This document shows positions 55,201-62,589 of a stretch of 64,000 bases of DNA, piece by piece. The notes below the pieces were generated by a model that was not told the origin of the DNA, did no database searches, and worked only from the letters and a program-made list of their open reading frames with translations. The stretch's first letter is position 1; the number at the start of each line of letters is the position of its first letter. The position numbers and the translations under genes were made by a program. This DNA is from Lachnospiraceae bacterium UBA1766 (GTDB lineage: Bacteria > Bacillota > Clostridia > Lachnospirales > Lachnospiraceae): assembly GCA_002314715.1 (NCBI GenBank), contig DCGY01000008.1, positions 1-64,000 of the forward strand. The letters are read 5' to 3'.

Positions 55201-55813
55201 CTTTGTTTTTCAGCAGATCAGTTTTTTGGAGAGACAGGAGGAAGCACTTCAATTGGTGTGCAAGTTGTCCTTCCTAAAATACTGCTCGGAAAATGTGGAC
55301 GAATTGACCGATTCCATGAAGGAAATCATGGTACGCTACTTAAAGGAAATGCTGGAAAAGAGGATTCACTTAAACTTCTTTCGAGGTCTTCCCGGGGTAG
55401 AGGACTATCTTTGGGAATTGCGTGACAAAACGATTATTGAATACAATGTGAAACCCGGCGCGAAGGCGAGAATTCATTATGTTATTTTGCGGGAGGACGG
55501 AGAGTCGGAAGAGTATCTGGCAGAGTATATGCGTGATATTTACGGCGGAGTCTGCGTGAAGGAATTTGTGCTGTTCTTTGGCGAAACCCTGCAATATTAC
55601 ATTACAGAAGAATACGGGGAAGAGGAGCAGCTGACAGAAAGCGGCGAATTGCAGAAAAATGACATCGGTGTGGAAAATCACGGAGATCGTTATGACTTGA
55701 TTAACGATTTGGTAATCAGCAAGTCCCTGCAGGACTATGATACTTTTGACACTACGTTGGAACATTACTATCGCTTGGAATGCTACAATGAACAATTATT
55801 CCGGATTCGATAA
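52229..55813 (+). CDS. Large DUF5717-type protein, unknown function
   Basis: About 1195 residues (GTG 52220 is an alternative start). I read three regions: two beta-rich, Ig-like segments in the first 330 residues (SFYIISNHGEYYLPFVVSAE and VKLPVYIDSTRLREG show the repeated edge strand), a long helical-repeat middle (about 360-1070) resembling TPR or HEAT solenoids, and a beta-rich C-terminus (about 1070-1195). No signal peptide, membrane helix or catalytic motif. The family label is from memory of Lachnospiraceae annotation. Gene heads a four-gene unknown cluster and precedes the Hsp70-like gene by 20 bp. Confidence 0.75.
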   Translation: MQDVVKQILEGNVENENGSLDFSCQKIEIVLQKGMDYEGSFRIFAPGGGYSVGYVYSSDYRMECLTEEFTGSECEILYRFHGNDSEEGDVVKGSFYIISNHGEYYLPFVVSAEHSVLDSSVGPIKNLFHFANLAKSNWQEALKLFYSPEFAGVFTGSDAQYYESYLGLSVYPGQEQNMEEFLIQINKKQQVEYLVEESEISFSMLKQEITDEAIMKEISILRNGWGYTNLNVDCDGDFLFIQKDMINDDDFIGNRVKLPVYIDSTRLREGSNYGKVLFYNSYVSFSVAVRINMEETMFRDRAAFERKRNIVEIMLSYQDFRMKRLNTAEWMKRNNITVEKMMVADEADVLARLFRVQMLITEERYNEAEWMLNHCKELLEKQAEKENRDEYVLWAYYLYLTTLMNPEESYINRVTTEVEKIYRKHSERWQLAWLLLYLSPEYSKSAIARWQFLEKQFDLGCRSFVIYIEALLLLNSNPTLLRQLGSFELQILYYGVRQNLLNLEVVEQLLYLCGKSRERGEVLPKILMGLYEKKPDSRILQELCTLFVKEAKTGKKYLEWYKKGIDSSLRIINLYEYFMLSINTDEKQEIPKAVLMYFTYQNNLDYEHLAYLYDYLMDNRALYPDLYDTYLPKIEQFVAEQIQKERIDRHLSNLYSHMLTGEYINEENAPALSKLLFANRICVNDSRLRKVIVYHPGCRVPMEYPLYNGETWVSLYGNDYTILFEDAFHNRFVKNVEYDMEKLMIPGKHLKQLSGFVQDIPELNLYLIRNERGLDDMTGTQRTRAMFLAENDMVAEKLRHEYLFALLKNCFAEDRMEELDGYLTDMDWNAFGASERAEIVKYMVLRGMKEQAYEMVCQHSPYFVDPAILLRLISAKTEEIQEEDPVLLASCYYVFERGKYNAAVLQYLNRYFKGMTKHIRDIWKASKDFGTDCYYLAERFLVQMLFSGAYVGEKMEIFRYYVNQGAKPEIEAAFLVQCCHDYFAKDKLTDSFVFQQISFLERQEEALQLVCKLSFLKYCSENVDELTDSMKEIMVRYLKEMLEKRIHLNFFRGLPGVEDYLWELRDKTIIEYNVKPGAKARIHYVILREDGESEEYLAEYMRDIYGGVCVKEFVLFFGETLQYYITEEYGEEEQLTESGELQKNDIGVENHGDRYDLINDLVISKSLQDYDTFDTTLEHYYRLECYNEQLFRIR

Positions 55814-55833
55814 GTGGGAAGGAGCGAACAATC

Positions 55834-57114
55834 GTGAGACTGACAGGCAATCATAATTACATCGTCGGATATGATTTGGGAAATCGCTTCTCTCAGATCA
55901 GTTATTGTCTGAGCGGCCATGATGAGGTAGAGACCCTGTCTCAGGTGGCCGGCAGTGAAAATTTTGTGATTCCCACGGTATTATGCAAAAGAGTGGGAGT
56001 GAACCAGTGGTTTTATGGACAGGAAGCCTTGAAATATGCCAAGGAGCAGGACGGAATTTTGATTACGGACCTGGTGCATATGGCTAAGGACGGCGAAATG
56101 GTTCATATCGAAGAGCAGGAGTTTGATCCGGTGGCGCTTTTAGCCCTGTTTTTTAAGAGAAGCCTTAGTATGCTTTCCAATATCGGAAGCCCGGACCGGA
56201 TGGATCATTTGATGATTACGGTGGAAAATCCGGACGGACGTCTGGTGGAGGTATTGAATCAGGTAGTGGGTGGCTTGCATCTGAACGGAAAGAAAATATC
56301 TTATCAGAGCCATACGGAAAGCTACTATTCCTACATGCTGTACCAACCCAAGGAATTATGGCAGGAAGCTTCCATGCTGTATTCCTACCAAAATGACGGA
56401 ATGACCCTTTATAAGCTGGAATGTAACAAGCATACCAAACCGGTGGTAGTTTATATTTCGGAAGAACATAAGGATTTCCCCAAGTATGAACCGGTTCCGG
56501 AGGAAGAGGTGCTTCGGGAAGAACATTTCAGGGAACTGGACGGCAGTTTCTTAAATGTGATTCAGGATTCCCTGCCGGAGGGAAGTGGCTCGTCGGTTTA
56601 CTTAATCGGTGAGGATTTCCGGGAGGAATGGTTGAAGGATTCCTTAAAGCAGTTGTGCAGGGGAAGAAGAGTATTCCAGGGAAATAACCTGTTTAGCAAG
56701 GGTGCGGTATACTTTCTGCTTAACCGGGAGGAACCCTGCATTGCCGGAAAAGAACATGTATTTTTGGGAAAAGATAAGCTAAAAACCAACATCGGCATGA
56801 AGGTATTCCGAAGAGGAGAAGAATCTTATATGGCCCTTCTGGATGCAGGTGTAAATTGGTATGATGCAGAAAAAACGGTGGAATTTTATCTTCGGGACGG
56901 AAACGAAATGGAAATCGAGGCCGTTTCTCTGGTGGGAAAACCAAGTACATTGGCCAAAGTTGTGCTGGATGATTTAAAGGGAGATATTTCCAGACTTCGT
57001 ATGAAAGCATATATGAAGTCCGAAAATCTCATGAACGTGGAAATAACCGACCTGGGCTTCGGAGAGATTCGTCCTTCCGAGAACAAGGTCTGGTCCCAAG
57101 ATATTACAGTGTAG
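55834..57114 (+). CDS. Degenerate Hsp70/actin-fold protein (DUF5716-type)
   Basis: 426 residues from GTG 55834 with GGAAGGAG upstream. Its first half follows the Hsp70 ATPase order: VGYDLGNRFSQISY (phosphate 1), ENFVIPTVLCKR, WFYGQEALKYAKE, LMITVENPDGRL, and QSHTESYYSYML where Hsp70 has INEPTAAALAYGL. The DLGGGT phosphate 2 motif is replaced by YSYQNDGMTLY. A later SVYLIGEDFREEWL ... GNNLFSKGAVY resembles the adenosine-binding end. Then comes a beta domain. Likely a nucleotide-binding or pseudo-ATPase scaffold partner of the large protein upstream. Confidence 0.75.
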   Translation: MRLTGNHNYIVGYDLGNRFSQISYCLSGHDEVETLSQVAGSENFVIPTVLCKRVGVNQWFYGQEALKYAKEQDGILITDLVHMAKDGEMVHIEEQEFDPVALLALFFKRSLSMLSNIGSPDRMDHLMITVENPDGRLVEVLNQVVGGLHLNGKKISYQSHTESYYSYMLYQPKELWQEASMLYSYQNDGMTLYKLECNKHTKPVVVYISEEHKDFPKYEPVPEEEVLREEHFRELDGSFLNVIQDSLPEGSGSSVYLIGEDFREEWLKDSLKQLCRGRRVFQGNNLFSKGAVYFLLNREEPCIAGKEHVFLGKDKLKTNIGMKVFRRGEESYMALLDAGVNWYDAEKTVEFYLRDGNEMEIEAVSLVGKPSTLAKVVLDDLKGDISRLRMKAYMKSENLMNVEITDLGFGEIRPSENKVWSQDITV

Positions 57115-57123
57115 GAGGAGCTC

Positions 57124-57978
57124 ATGCGCACTTGTGTATGTGTCGGTAAATATTCTACAACTCCATATATGATTACGGAATTGGATGTCAATGTATATTG
57201 CATGGAAGAGCTGTGCTATACCATCAAAGAAAATGCATTCCTTCTGGATAAAAAACTGATGGGAGATCCATTGATTGACTGGATTGGTGACTGCCTGGGA
57301 CTGGTGGATTTGGCGAAGGCATTGTACCCGATTGTGCATAAACAGGGGTCATTCAGTCAGTTTATCGAGACAATCCTTGTTTATGTGGGATTATATGATT
57401 CGGAAGTCATCCGGGAAGTCTGTCAGGTAGTGAAAAAAAGCTCCGGTCTTTCCGGTGTAGAAAAGCGAAAAGAACAGATTGACTTCTTGATGGAGAAGGG
57501 AAAGTATATGATTGCCCTTCGAAATTATAGGCTGTTGCTTGCACAATGGGAGGAGGCCCAAAACCAGGGGAAACCGGTCCCGGATCAGGGGGTAAAGGCA
57601 GCGATTTTACACAATATGGGGGTCGCTTATGCCGGAATGCTTTCTTACGATCGGGCGGCGGAGGAATTCCATGAGGCCTATCAAATCAGCGGAGATGACG
57701 GGGATTATCTCAGTTACCTGGCAGCGAAACGATTCATGATGCGGGAAGAGGAATACCTGAATTTTGTGTCCGGGGAGATGGAACATTACAATCTCACGCT
57801 GGAACTGGAAAAACAGATGGAGGCGGCGAGGGCTGCCTTTGAACAGCATCCCAAAAAGATTCAGCTGGAGAAGCGTGCCGAGATGAAGAACGGCGGCGAG
57901 AGACAGTTGTACTATGAAGACAATGATTTACTCACCAGAGCTTTGAAATTATCTTATCGGAGTTGTATGGGCGAGTAA
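57124..57978 (+). CDS. TPR-type protein of the DUF5716/5717 cluster
   Basis: 284 residues. The middle (about 115-205) contains two TPR-like helical pairs, clearest at AAILHNMGVAYAGMLSYDRA AEEFHEAY. The N-terminal 90 residues are mixed and open with cysteines (RTCVCVGKYS); the C-terminus is a charged coiled coil. It follows the Hsp70-like gene by 9 bp with an AGGAGG site and precedes the coiled-coil membrane protein by 16 bp. A co-chaperone or adaptor role would fit; it is not proven. Confidence 0.7.
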   Translation: MRTCVCVGKYSTTPYMITELDVNVYCMEELCYTIKENAFLLDKKLMGDPLIDWIGDCLGLVDLAKALYPIVHKQGSFSQFIETILVYVGLYDSEVIREVCQVVKKSSGLSGVEKRKEQIDFLMEKGKYMIALRNYRLLLAQWEEAQNQGKPVPDQGVKAAILHNMGVAYAGMLSYDRAAEEFHEAYQISGDDGDYLSYLAAKRFMMREEEYLNFVSGEMEHYNLTLELEKQMEAARAAFEQHPKKIQLEKRAEMKNGGERQLYYEDNDLLTRALKLSYRSCMGE

Positions 57979-57994
57979 AAACAGGAGAGACCGA

Positions 57995-59179
57995 ATGGGC
58001 TTTTGGAAAAAGTTTTTTGGAAAACAGAAGGTGGAACCGGAGCAGGAAGAAAACTGGGAAGAAGTGATTTATGACCGTCAATCCGTTGATTTTCGGGATG
58101 AATCCCAAAGAACCCGTTACATCATGGACTGTCTGGAGCAGTTGAGTGAAGCTACCAGAGAATCCGAACTTGTATCCGGGGAATATAATCGGGTTACCGC
58201 CTATTTAAAGGATATTGAAGAGATTGAGGCCCTTCCGGAAGGAGAAAAACGGGTACTGGAGCATACGGCCCAAACCTTACAAACCCTTGCGCAGGAGAGA
58301 AACAGCTATCAAAACCGGGCGAACCGAATGAAGGATTCGGAGTTTTATCAGATGCGCAATCAGGAAAGGGAAGTGGAGGAAGGAATTCGGAAACTTCGGG
58401 ATTGTGAGGATTATCATGATAAGGTGAAGCGGGATTTAAAAAAGGTGGACCGGGAGCGTCAGGCCTATGCATACCGAAAGGCTGAGCTTACCGATTTGAT
58501 GAACAACACCAGGGGTATGGCGATTATCTTTATGGGTGCATTTTTTGTTTGTATGGTACTGCTTTTTATCATGCAGTTTACCATGGAACTGGATGCCACA
58601 ATCGGTTATTTTGCAGCTGTTTTGGCAGTGGCGGTGGCCCTTACCGTCATGTCCATAAAATATATGGATTTAAAAAAGGAACTGGCTCGTGTCAACAGAG
58701 CGGCCAACCGACTGGTTCAGGTGCAGAACAAGGTAAAAATCCGTTATGTGAATAATTCCCGCCTGATGGATTATCTATGTATGAAGTATAACGTGACCGG
58801 AGCGGATGTGCTGGAAAAGCTTTGGAATAATTACCAAAAAGAAAAAGAAGACCGGAAGCAGTATGCGGAGGCGGAAGCCAAGCAGGAATATTACAGTAAG
58901 CAGCTGGTAGCCCAATTATCCAAGTATCCTTTGGTGGATCCTTACAGATGGGTGAACCAGATTGATGCCATTCTGGATGCCAGGGAAATGGTGGAGATTC
59001 GACATGAACTGATTATCCAAAGACAGGCCCTTCGAAAGCAGCTGGATTATAACCGTGGCATTTCGGAACAGGCCAAGAAAGAAATCTCTGAGATAGAAGA
59101 AAAATATCCCCAGTATTCTGCGGAAATTCATATGATTGTGGACAAATACGGAAACAGTATCGTGGACGGCGTTCGATAA
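57995..59179 (+). CDS. Coiled-coil protein with central membrane hairpin
   Basis: 394 residues. N-terminus MGFWKKFFGKQK is short, basic and amphipathic. Two long coiled-coil regions (about 60-170 and 225-385) flank a pair of membrane helices (about 175-195 and 200-220). Both coiled arms should therefore lie on the cytoplasmic side. No enzymatic motif. Last gene of the four-gene cluster and its likely membrane anchor. A promoter for the next operon begins 20 bp later. Confidence 0.72.
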   Translation: MGFWKKFFGKQKVEPEQEENWEEVIYDRQSVDFRDESQRTRYIMDCLEQLSEATRESELVSGEYNRVTAYLKDIEEIEALPEGEKRVLEHTAQTLQTLAQERNSYQNRANRMKDSEFYQMRNQEREVEEGIRKLRDCEDYHDKVKRDLKKVDRERQAYAYRKAELTDLMNNTRGMAIIFMGAFFVCMVLLFIMQFTMELDATIGYFAAVLAVAVALTVMSIKYMDLKKELARVNRAANRLVQVQNKVKIRYVNNSRLMDYLCMKYNVTGADVLEKLWNNYQKEKEDRKQYAEAEAKQEYYSKQLVAQLSKYPLVDPYRWVNQIDAILDAREMVEIRHELIIQRQALRKQLDYNRGISEQAKKEISEIEEKYPQYSAEIHMIVDKYGNSIVDGVR

Positions 59180-59198
59180 ACAGGGAAATCCCCCTCGG

Positions 59199-59227
59199 TT
59201 GACTTTTTCATGGTCACATGATAATAT
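59199..59227 (+). promoter_or_regulatory. Promoter of the amino acid ABC-pur operon
   Basis: TTGACT, 17 bp, TAATAT, about 73 bp before the binding-protein start. Confidence 0.7.
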
Positions 59228-59244
59228 GACAACGTGCTGACAGG

Positions 59245-59268
59245 TTCGCAAAGAATTTGCTTTGCGAA
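59245..59268 (+). promoter_or_regulatory. Leader hairpin before the amino acid transporter
   Basis: TTCGCAAAG pairs with CTTTGCGAA across AATTTG, nine perfect pairs, between promoter and ribosome site. No T-run. May affect mRNA stability or be a target of a regulator. Confidence 0.5.
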
Positions 59269-59299
59269 ACATTTGGTACAGGAAAACGGAGGAGAAAAA

Positions 59300-60100
59300 A
59301 TGAAGAAAATCGTAGCAGTGGTTGGCGCCCTTGTTTTGGCAATGAGTGTTTTGGCCGGATGTGGTGCCCAGGAAAGCGGTAAGAATTTTACCGTGGGATT
59401 TGATGCGGAATTTCCGCCCTATGGCTACCGTGCAGATAACGGTGAGTATGTAGGTTTTGACCTTGATCTTGCGGCTGAGGTTTGTGCAAGAAAGGGCTGG
59501 ACTTTGGTAAAACAGCCCATTGATTGGGATTCCAAGGATATGGAGCTTTCTTCCGGAGCAATTGATTGTATCTGGAACGGTTTCACTATCAACGGAAGAG
59601 AGGATCAGTATACTTGGTCTGTTCCTTATGTAGACAACAGTCAGGTATTCGTCGTTGCAAAGGATTCCGGTATTGCAAGCAAGAGTGATCTTGCAGGCAA
59701 GATTGTAGCGGTACAGAAGGATTCCTCCGCATTGGCAGCTTTAAATGACGAAGAGTCTGAAGAGAATCTTGCGTTAAAGAATTCCTTTGAAAAATTGATT
59801 GAGTACGGTGATTACAATACCGCATTTATGGATTTGGAACAGGGTGCGGTCAATGCAATTGCAATGGATATCGGTGTAGCCCAGTACCAGATTGGTCAGA
59901 AGGCTGAGGGTGCTTATATCATTCTTTCCGAGCAGTTGGCTACCGAGCAGTACGGTATTGGTTTCTTAAAGGGAAATACCCAGCTTCGTGATGAGGTACA
60001 GGCTGTTTTGGAAGAAATGGTAAAAGACGGAACTTTCATGAAGATTGCAGAGAAGTACTCTGACTTCGGATTAACCGAGAGCGTTTGCCTCGGAAAGTAA
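59300..60100 (+). CDS. Polar amino acid ABC transporter binding lipoprotein
   Basis: 266 residues from ATG 59300 with a GGAGGAG site; an in-frame extension to 59234 is rejected. Lipoprotein signal ends in LAGCG. The family 3 binding-protein start FTVGFDAEFPPYGYRADNGEYVGFDLDL is split here as two clear stretches (FDAEFPPYGY and GFDLDLAAEV), followed by DCIWNGFTINGRE. It captures a polar amino acid outside the cell. Glutamine or cystine are usual ligands; the downstream pur genes make glutamine attractive but this is inference. Confidence 0.9.
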   Translation: MKKIVAVVGALVLAMSVLAGCGAQESGKNFTVGFDAEFPPYGYRADNGEYVGFDLDLAAEVCARKGWTLVKQPIDWDSKDMELSSGAIDCIWNGFTINGREDQYTWSVPYVDNSQVFVVAKDSGIASKSDLAGKIVAVQKDSSALAALNDEESEENLALKNSFEKLIEYGDYNTAFMDLEQGAVNAIAMDIGVAQYQIGQKAEGAYIILSEQLATEQYGIGFLKGNTQLRDEVQAVLEEMVKDGTFMKIAEKYSDFGLTESVCLGK

Positions 60101-60128
60101 TACAAGAAAAAAATAGGAACGGTGCAAT

Positions 60129-60800
60129 ATGGATTTTGTGACATCCCTTTCAAAGTATTTGCCAATGCTTCCTCAACTGGGGGAAGGCTTCATAGTATCA
60201 ATGGAGATTTTCGTTCTCACATTGTTGTTTGCGCTCCCACTGGGAATGATTGTGGCCTTTGGAAGAATGTCCAAAATCCGGCTCGTTCGTTCACTGGCCA
60301 AGGTATATATTTCTGTCATGAGAGGTACGCCTCTGATGCTTCAGATTTTTGTGGTATACTTTGGTCCTTTTTATGTTTTTAAGATTCGTATGGGATCCGG
60401 TTACCGATTCCCGGCGGTTATTATTGCATTTGCAATCAATTATGCCGCATATTTCGCAGAAATTTATCGTTCCGGTATAGAATCTATGCCGATTGGACAG
60501 TATGAAGCAGCCCAGGTGCTGGGCTATAATAAGGCACAAACCTTTTTTAAGATTATTTTGCCTCAGGTAATAAAAAGAGTATTACCTCCTGTTACCAATG
60601 AGACAATTACCCTGGTGAAAGATACTTCCCTGGCATTTACCATTGCGGTTGCAGAAATGTTTACCACCGCAAAGCAGATGGCAGCGGCAGATTCCAATAT
60701 TATTCCGCTGTTGGGAGCGGGTGCGTTTTACTATGTTTTCAACTTAATCATTGCCATGTCAATGGAGAAGCTGGAAAAGAAACTCAGTTATTACCGATAA
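60129..60800 (+). CDS. Polar amino acid ABC transporter permease
   Basis: 223 residues, HisM/GlnP type. Five membrane segments; the EAA loop that contacts the ATPase is visible as YEAAQVLGYNKAQTFFKIILPQ split across about 137-158. The N-terminal GEGFIVSMEIFVLTLLFALPLG is characteristic. Lies 28 bp after the binding protein gene and 11 bp before the ATPase start. Probably works as a homodimer, because no second permease is present. Confidence 0.92.
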   Translation: MDFVTSLSKYLPMLPQLGEGFIVSMEIFVLTLLFALPLGMIVAFGRMSKIRLVRSLAKVYISVMRGTPLMLQIFVVYFGPFYVFKIRMGSGYRFPAVIIAFAINYAAYFAEIYRSGIESMPIGQYEAAQVLGYNKAQTFFKIILPQVIKRVLPPVTNETITLVKDTSLAFTIAVAEMFTTAKQMAAADSNIIPLLGAGAFYYVFNLIIAMSMEKLEKKLSYYR

Positions 60801-60811
60801 GGATGAAAGAG

Positions 60812-61567
60812 ATGGCAGAGAAGAAAATACTTCTTGAAATGAATCACGTAAAGAAAAGCTTTGACGGTATCGAGGTTTTGTCCAATATTAACGTTCGAGT
60901 GCATGAGGGTGAAGTGGTTTCCATTATCGGTCCTTCCGGTTCGGGAAAATCCACCTTGCTTCGTTGCGCCACTTTGTTGGAAAAGATGGATGACGGTGAA
61001 CTGATTTATTTGGGAGAAATCGCGGCAAGCGGTGGCAAATATGCACCAAAGTCCAGATTGAAACAAATTCGCAAATATTTCGGATTAGTGTTCCAAAGCT
61101 TCCATTTATTTCCCCACTACACCGTTCGAAAGAATATTATCGATGCTCCCATATGCGTGGACAAGGTTTCCAAAAAGGAAGCAAACGAGAGAGCAGAGAA
61201 GCTTTTGGCGCAGCTTGGCCTTAGCGATAAGGCAGAGAATTACCCATATCAGTTGTCCGGTGGACAGCAGCAACGTGTATCCATTGCCAGAGCCCTGGCG
61301 TTGCAACCGAAGATTTTATTTTTTGATGAACCTACCTCCGCATTAGACCCGGAGTTGACAGCAGAGGTATTAAAGGTTATAAAGGAATTAGCAAAAGAAC
61401 ATATGACCATGATTATTGTTACCCATGAGATGCAATTTGCCAAGGAGGTATCCGATCGAATTGTGTTTATGGAAAAGGGTGTTATCGTAGAAGAAGGTAC
61501 TCCCGAGGAACTGTTTTCCAGTGATAATCAGAGAGTCAGAGATTTTATCGGCAAGTTAAATCTATAA
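60812..61567 (+). CDS. Polar amino acid ABC transporter ATPase
   Basis: 251 residues from ATG 60812, chosen because TAAGGA lies 8 bases upstream (ATG 60803 has no spacing to it). Walker A GPSGSGKSTLLRCA (about 36-49), Q loop, signature LSGGQQQRVSIARAL, Walker B ILFFDEPTSALDPE and switch His VTHEMQFA. GlnQ/HisP class. purC follows after only 17 bp, so transporter and purine genes seem to share a message. Confidence 0.94.
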   Translation: MAEKKILLEMNHVKKSFDGIEVLSNINVRVHEGEVVSIIGPSGSGKSTLLRCATLLEKMDDGELIYLGEIAASGGKYAPKSRLKQIRKYFGLVFQSFHLFPHYTVRKNIIDAPICVDKVSKKEANERAEKLLAQLGLSDKAENYPYQLSGGQQQRVSIARALALQPKILFFDEPTSALDPELTAEVLKVIKELAKEHMTMIIVTHEMQFAKEVSDRIVFMEKGVIVEEGTPEELFSSDNQRVRDFIGKLNL

Positions 61568-61584
61568 ATACAAGGAGAAAAAGA

Positions 61585-62463
61585 ATGAGCGTACAGGAAT
61601 TAAAGCCAATCAAAGAAGGAAAGGTTCGTGAGATTTATGATAACGGTGACAGCTTGATTATGGTAGCTACCGACCGTATCAGCTGCTTCGATGTAATCCT
61701 TCATAATATCGTTACCAAGAAAGGTACCGTATTAACTCAGATTTCCAAGTTCTGGTTTGATATGACCAGCGACATCATCCCCAATCATATGATCAGCGTG
61801 GATGTAAATGATATGCCTGAGTATTTCAGACAGCCGAAATTTGACGGTAACAGCATGATGTGCAAGAAGTTGGAGATGCTTCCTGTAGAGTGTATCGTTC
61901 GTGGATATATTACCGGTAGTGGCTGGGCAAGCTACAAGGAGAACGGAACCGTTTGCGGTATTCGCCTTCCCGAGGGCTTGAAGGAATCCGATAAGTTGCC
62001 TGAGCCTATTTATACTCCTTCCACAAAGGCAGAAATCGGTGATCATGATGAGAACATTTCTTATGAGCAGAGTGTTGAATATTTGGAGAAACGTTTCCCC
62101 GGTAAGGGAGAAGAGTATGCTTCCAAGCTTCGCGATTACACCATTGCTCTTTACAAGAAGTGTGCAGATTATGCATTGACCAAGGGTATTATTATTGCAG
62201 ATACCAAGTTTGAGTTCGGTTTGGATGAGAATGGCAACATCGTAATCGGTGATGAAATGCTTACCCCCGACAGCTCTCGTTTCTGGCCGGCAGATGGTTA
62301 TGAACCCGGACATGGTCAGCCTTCTTTCGATAAGCAGTTCGCAAGAGACTGGTTAAAGAACAATCAGCATGATTGGACTTTACCGGAGGATGTTGTTCAG
62401 AAGACCATTGATAAGTATTTACAGGGTTATGAGTTGTTGACCGGTAAGAAATTAGAGGTTTAA
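61585..62463 (+). CDS. purC: SAICAR synthetase
   Basis: Joins aspartate to CAIR in purine synthesis. 292 residues, the long class. Signatures: GKVREIYDNGDSLIMVATDR (about 13-32) in the N-terminal ATP lobe, ECIVRGYITGSGW near 101-113 (read VECIVRGYITGSGWASY), and the DTKFEFG ... IGDEMLTPDSSRFW substrate region (about 208-234). It follows the ABC ATPase gene by 17 bp. A terminator separates it from purF. Confidence 0.95.
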   Translation: MSVQELKPIKEGKVREIYDNGDSLIMVATDRISCFDVILHNIVTKKGTVLTQISKFWFDMTSDIIPNHMISVDVNDMPEYFRQPKFDGNSMMCKKLEMLPVECIVRGYITGSGWASYKENGTVCGIRLPEGLKESDKLPEPIYTPSTKAEIGDHDENISYEQSVEYLEKRFPGKGEEYASKLRDYTIALYKKCADYALTKGIIIADTKFEFGLDENGNIVIGDEMLTPDSSRFWPADGYEPGHGQPSFDKQFARDWLKNNQHDWTLPEDVVQKTIDKYLQGYELLTGKKLEV

Positions 62464-62499
62464 TATTTTTCGAAATTGAATAAATATCAATCAGAATGC

Positions 62500-62535
62500 A
62501 AAGAGGCAGAACACGGAAGTGGTCTGCCTCTTTTT
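62500..62535 (+). terminator. Terminator after purC
   Basis: AAAGAGGCAGA pairs with TCTGCCTCTTT, with a CAC/GTG inner step and a GGAA loop, followed by TTTTT. Confidence 0.85.
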
Positions 62536-62589
62536 ATGAAAATGCAGAGGGAGAAAAGACACTCCCGGAGTGCATGAAAAGGAGGATAT

